Source: Salipiger mangrovisoli
GTDB lineage: Bacteria > Pseudomonadota > Alphaproteobacteria > Rhodobacterales > Rhodobacteraceae
Length of the DNA: 45,487 nucleotides
NCBI RefSeq assembly: GCF_015223355.1
Contig: NZ_JADFFK010000032.1
Coordinates: 1 to 45,487 of the forward strand
Reading direction: 5' to 3'
Part shown: positions 42,634 through 45,487 of the stretch, one piece after another
How positions within the stretch are numbered: position 1 is the first letter of the stretch
Layout: every line of letters starts with the position of its first letter
Made by a program: the position numbers and the translations under genes
Notes under the pieces: generated by a model
What the model was told of the DNA's origin: nothing
Seen by the model: only the letters and a program-made list of their open reading frames with translations
Databases searched by the model: none

Positions 42634-42801
42634 ATGAAACCCACCGACGACGACCTCACCCGTCAGGACGAAGACATCTCGGCCGCCGAATTCGCGGCCG
42701 AGGAACAGCAGGACGCGCATGATTTCGGCAACTGGCCCGAAGTCGCCGGACTGCTCTTCACCCTCTTCGTTTGCTGGCTGATTTTCGCCTTCACGGGATA
42801 G
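42634..42801 (+). CDS. 55-residue single-helix membrane protein in the TRAP operon
   Basis: This short ORF has a GAGGAGAGAG ribosome binding site 4-12 bases before its ATG. The N-terminal half is very acidic (DDDLTRQDEDISAAEFAAEE) and the C-terminal half is one hydrophobic helix (about residues 36-54) ending FAFTG. It sits 10 bases after dctM and 5 bases before the dehydratase, so it is firmly inside the operon. I do not recognise a family. It may be an accessory of the transporter or a regulator of it; this rests on position only. Confidence 0.8.
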   Translation: MKPTDDDLTRQDEDISAAEFAAEEQQDAHDFGNWPEVAGLLFTLFVCWLIFAFTG

Positions 42802-42806
42802 ACGCA

Positions 42807-44540
<1,734 letters not shown>

Positions 44541-44563
44541 GGGACAGAGACAGAGGACCCGAC

Positions 44564-45289
44564 ATGAGTGACTACACCCTTTCCGACGACACCCGCGAGA
44601 AGCTTTCCCGCGTCTCCACCGCCTCGATCGCGACGCAGCTCTACAAGCGCGGGCTGCGCAATCAGTTCATCCAGGGCGTCTCCCCCGTCGCGCCCAAGGA
44701 CAAGAACATGGTCGGCCAGGCCTTCACCCTGCGCTACATCCCGGCACGCGAGGACCGCAATCCGCTGGAGGTGTTCCGCAACGCAGATCACCCGCAGCGC
44801 GTGGCGGTCGAGACCTGCCCGCCGGGCCAGGTGCTGGTGATGGACGCCCGCAAGGACGCACGTGCGGCCACCGCCGGCTCGATCCTCGTCACCCGCCTCG
44901 CGGTGCGTGGCTGCGCCGGGGTGGTCTCGGACGGCGGCTTCCGCGATGCCCATGGCATCGGCCAGCTCGACATGCCCGCCTATTGCGCCAACCCCTCGGC
45001 CCCCACCAACCTGACGCTGCACGAGGCCTATGACATCAACGTGCCCATCGCCTGCGGCGACGCCGCGGTCTTCCCCGGCGACGTGCTGGTCGGCGACCGC
45101 GACGGGGTCATGGTGATCCCGGCGCATCTGGCGGACGAGATCGCCGAGGTCTGCGCCGGAATGGAGAGCTTTGAGGATTTCGTCCTCGAGGAGGTTCTGG
45201 CCGGCGCCCCGATCATCGGCCTCTACCCCTGCACCAAGGAAGAGAACCAGAAGAAATACGAGGCATGGCGCGCGAAAACCGGGCGCTGA
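44564..45289 (+). CDS. RraA-like / HMG-aldolase-fold protein
   Basis: A 241-residue protein of the RraA/MenG superfamily, whose members include the RNase E inhibitor RraA and metal-dependent 4-hydroxy-4-methyl-2-oxoglutarate aldolases. The substrate-loop GGFRDAHGI and the metal-site D-rich segment VGDRDGVMVIP are visible. In this setting, directly after a sugar-acid dehydratase, a catabolic role on a 2-keto acid is more likely than RNase regulation. GGACAGAG lies upstream of its ATG. A hairpin follows its stop. Confidence 0.88.
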   Translation: MSDYTLSDDTREKLSRVSTASIATQLYKRGLRNQFIQGVSPVAPKDKNMVGQAFTLRYIPAREDRNPLEVFRNADHPQRVAVETCPPGQVLVMDARKDARAATAGSILVTRLAVRGCAGVVSDGGFRDAHGIGQLDMPAYCANPSAPTNLTLHEAYDINVPIACGDAAVFPGDVLVGDRDGVMVIPAHLADEIAEVCAGMESFEDFVLEEVLAGAPIIGLYPCTKEENQKKYEAWRAKTGR

Positions 45290-45307
45290 TCCGGGACCTT
45301 CCCGTTT

Positions 45308-45337
45308 GGGGCGCGAGATCTTCGCGCCCCATTTTGC
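45308..45337 (+). terminator. Hairpin between the RraA-like gene and the aldehyde dehydrogenase
   Basis: A perfect 9-bp stem (GGGGCGCGA at 45308-45316 with TCGCGCCCC at 45322-45330) has a 5-base loop and is followed by ATTTTGC. It looks like an intrinsic terminator and lies 18 bases after the RraA-like gene, so the dehydrogenase may have lower or separate expression. Confidence 0.75.
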
Positions 45338-45368
45338 TTTCCAACCCTCCCCAGCGATGGAGACAGAC

Positions 45369-45487
45369 ATGAGTTTCACCCCGCACGGCAAGCACCTGAT
45401 CGCGGGCGCCTGGGTGGCTGGCGAGACCAGCTTCACCTCCGAGCCGGCGCATGGTCCCAGCCACGCCTTCTCGGTCGGCACCCCGGC
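45369..45487 (+). CDS. Aldehyde dehydrogenase, alpha-ketoglutarate semialdehyde type (5' part)
   Basis: Only the first 39 codons are in the window. The opening MSFTPHGKHLIAGAWVAGE is typical of alpha-ketoglutarate semialdehyde (2,5-dioxovalerate) dehydrogenases, which form the last step of the non-phosphorylated pentose pathway. The position after a sugar-acid dehydratase fits. The catalytic residues lie beyond the window. Confidence 0.75.
   Translation, partial: MSFTPHGKHLIAGAWVAGETSFTSEPAHGPSHAFSVGTP

Overview
The window looks like a chromosomal contig from a high-G+C alphaproteobacterium of the Rhodobacterales, probably the marine Roseobacter/Salipiger type. The reasons are a Paracoccus-style cytochrome aa3 operon (coxB-ctaB-small ORF-ctaG-coxC, without coxA), an FnrL-type TTGAT-N4-ATCAA box, tripartite TRAP and NMT1-type ABC importers, an L-arabinonate-type sugar-acid locus, and dispersed TATTT...GAAGAA inverted repeats. 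No rRNA, tRNA, insertion sequence, phage, CRISPR array or integrase is visible. The species assignment is inference.

Layout. 1-118 is C-rich low-complexity sequence, probably a contig edge. 126-9500 is housekeeping: tldD divergent from the oxidase subunit/assembly operon, then SURF1, threonine synthase, an M16 peptidase and an acetyltransferase. 9605-11837 holds a secreted metallo-beta-lactamase-fold protein, phosphoglycolate phosphatase behind a tiny overlapping leader ORF, and a methyltransferase. 12016-17088 is a YnjBCD-type ABC importer followed by a xylulokinase. 17089-22630 holds small metabolic genes (SRPBCC protein, NudC, CpdB, an atypical histidine phosphatase, an ABM-fold protein, a HAD phosphatase). 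22789-25504 is an NMT1/THI5-type ABC importer. 25512-26969 has a stand-alone P-loop ATPase and the SRP RNA gene with its promoter.

27105-34484 is the most interesting stretch. A LuxR-type response regulator diverges from a secreted sulfite-oxidase-fold protein without cysteine and a hybrid sensor kinase (PAS-HisKA-HATPase-REC-Hpt). Three glycosyltransferases follow. A similar 18-bp palindrome (CCTAnCCG..CGGATAGG) lies before the sensor gene pair and before the glycosyltransferases, suggesting one regulator controls both. Beyond a LysR regulator lies a 1056-residue RTX-type secreted protein with three near-identical ~136-residue domains joined by acidic Pro/Asp linkers. No type I exporter is in the window.

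38835-45487 is a sugar-acid catabolic locus: a divergent GntR regulator with a 20-bp AT-rich palindrome, TRAP transporter genes, an unlisted-size 55-residue membrane protein, an IlvD/Edd-family dehydratase with L-arabinonate dehydratase ligand spacing, an RraA-like protein, a terminator-like hairpin, and the start of an aldehyde dehydrogenase cut by the window end. The usual 2-keto-3-deoxy-pentonate dehydratase is not seen between the first and last steps.
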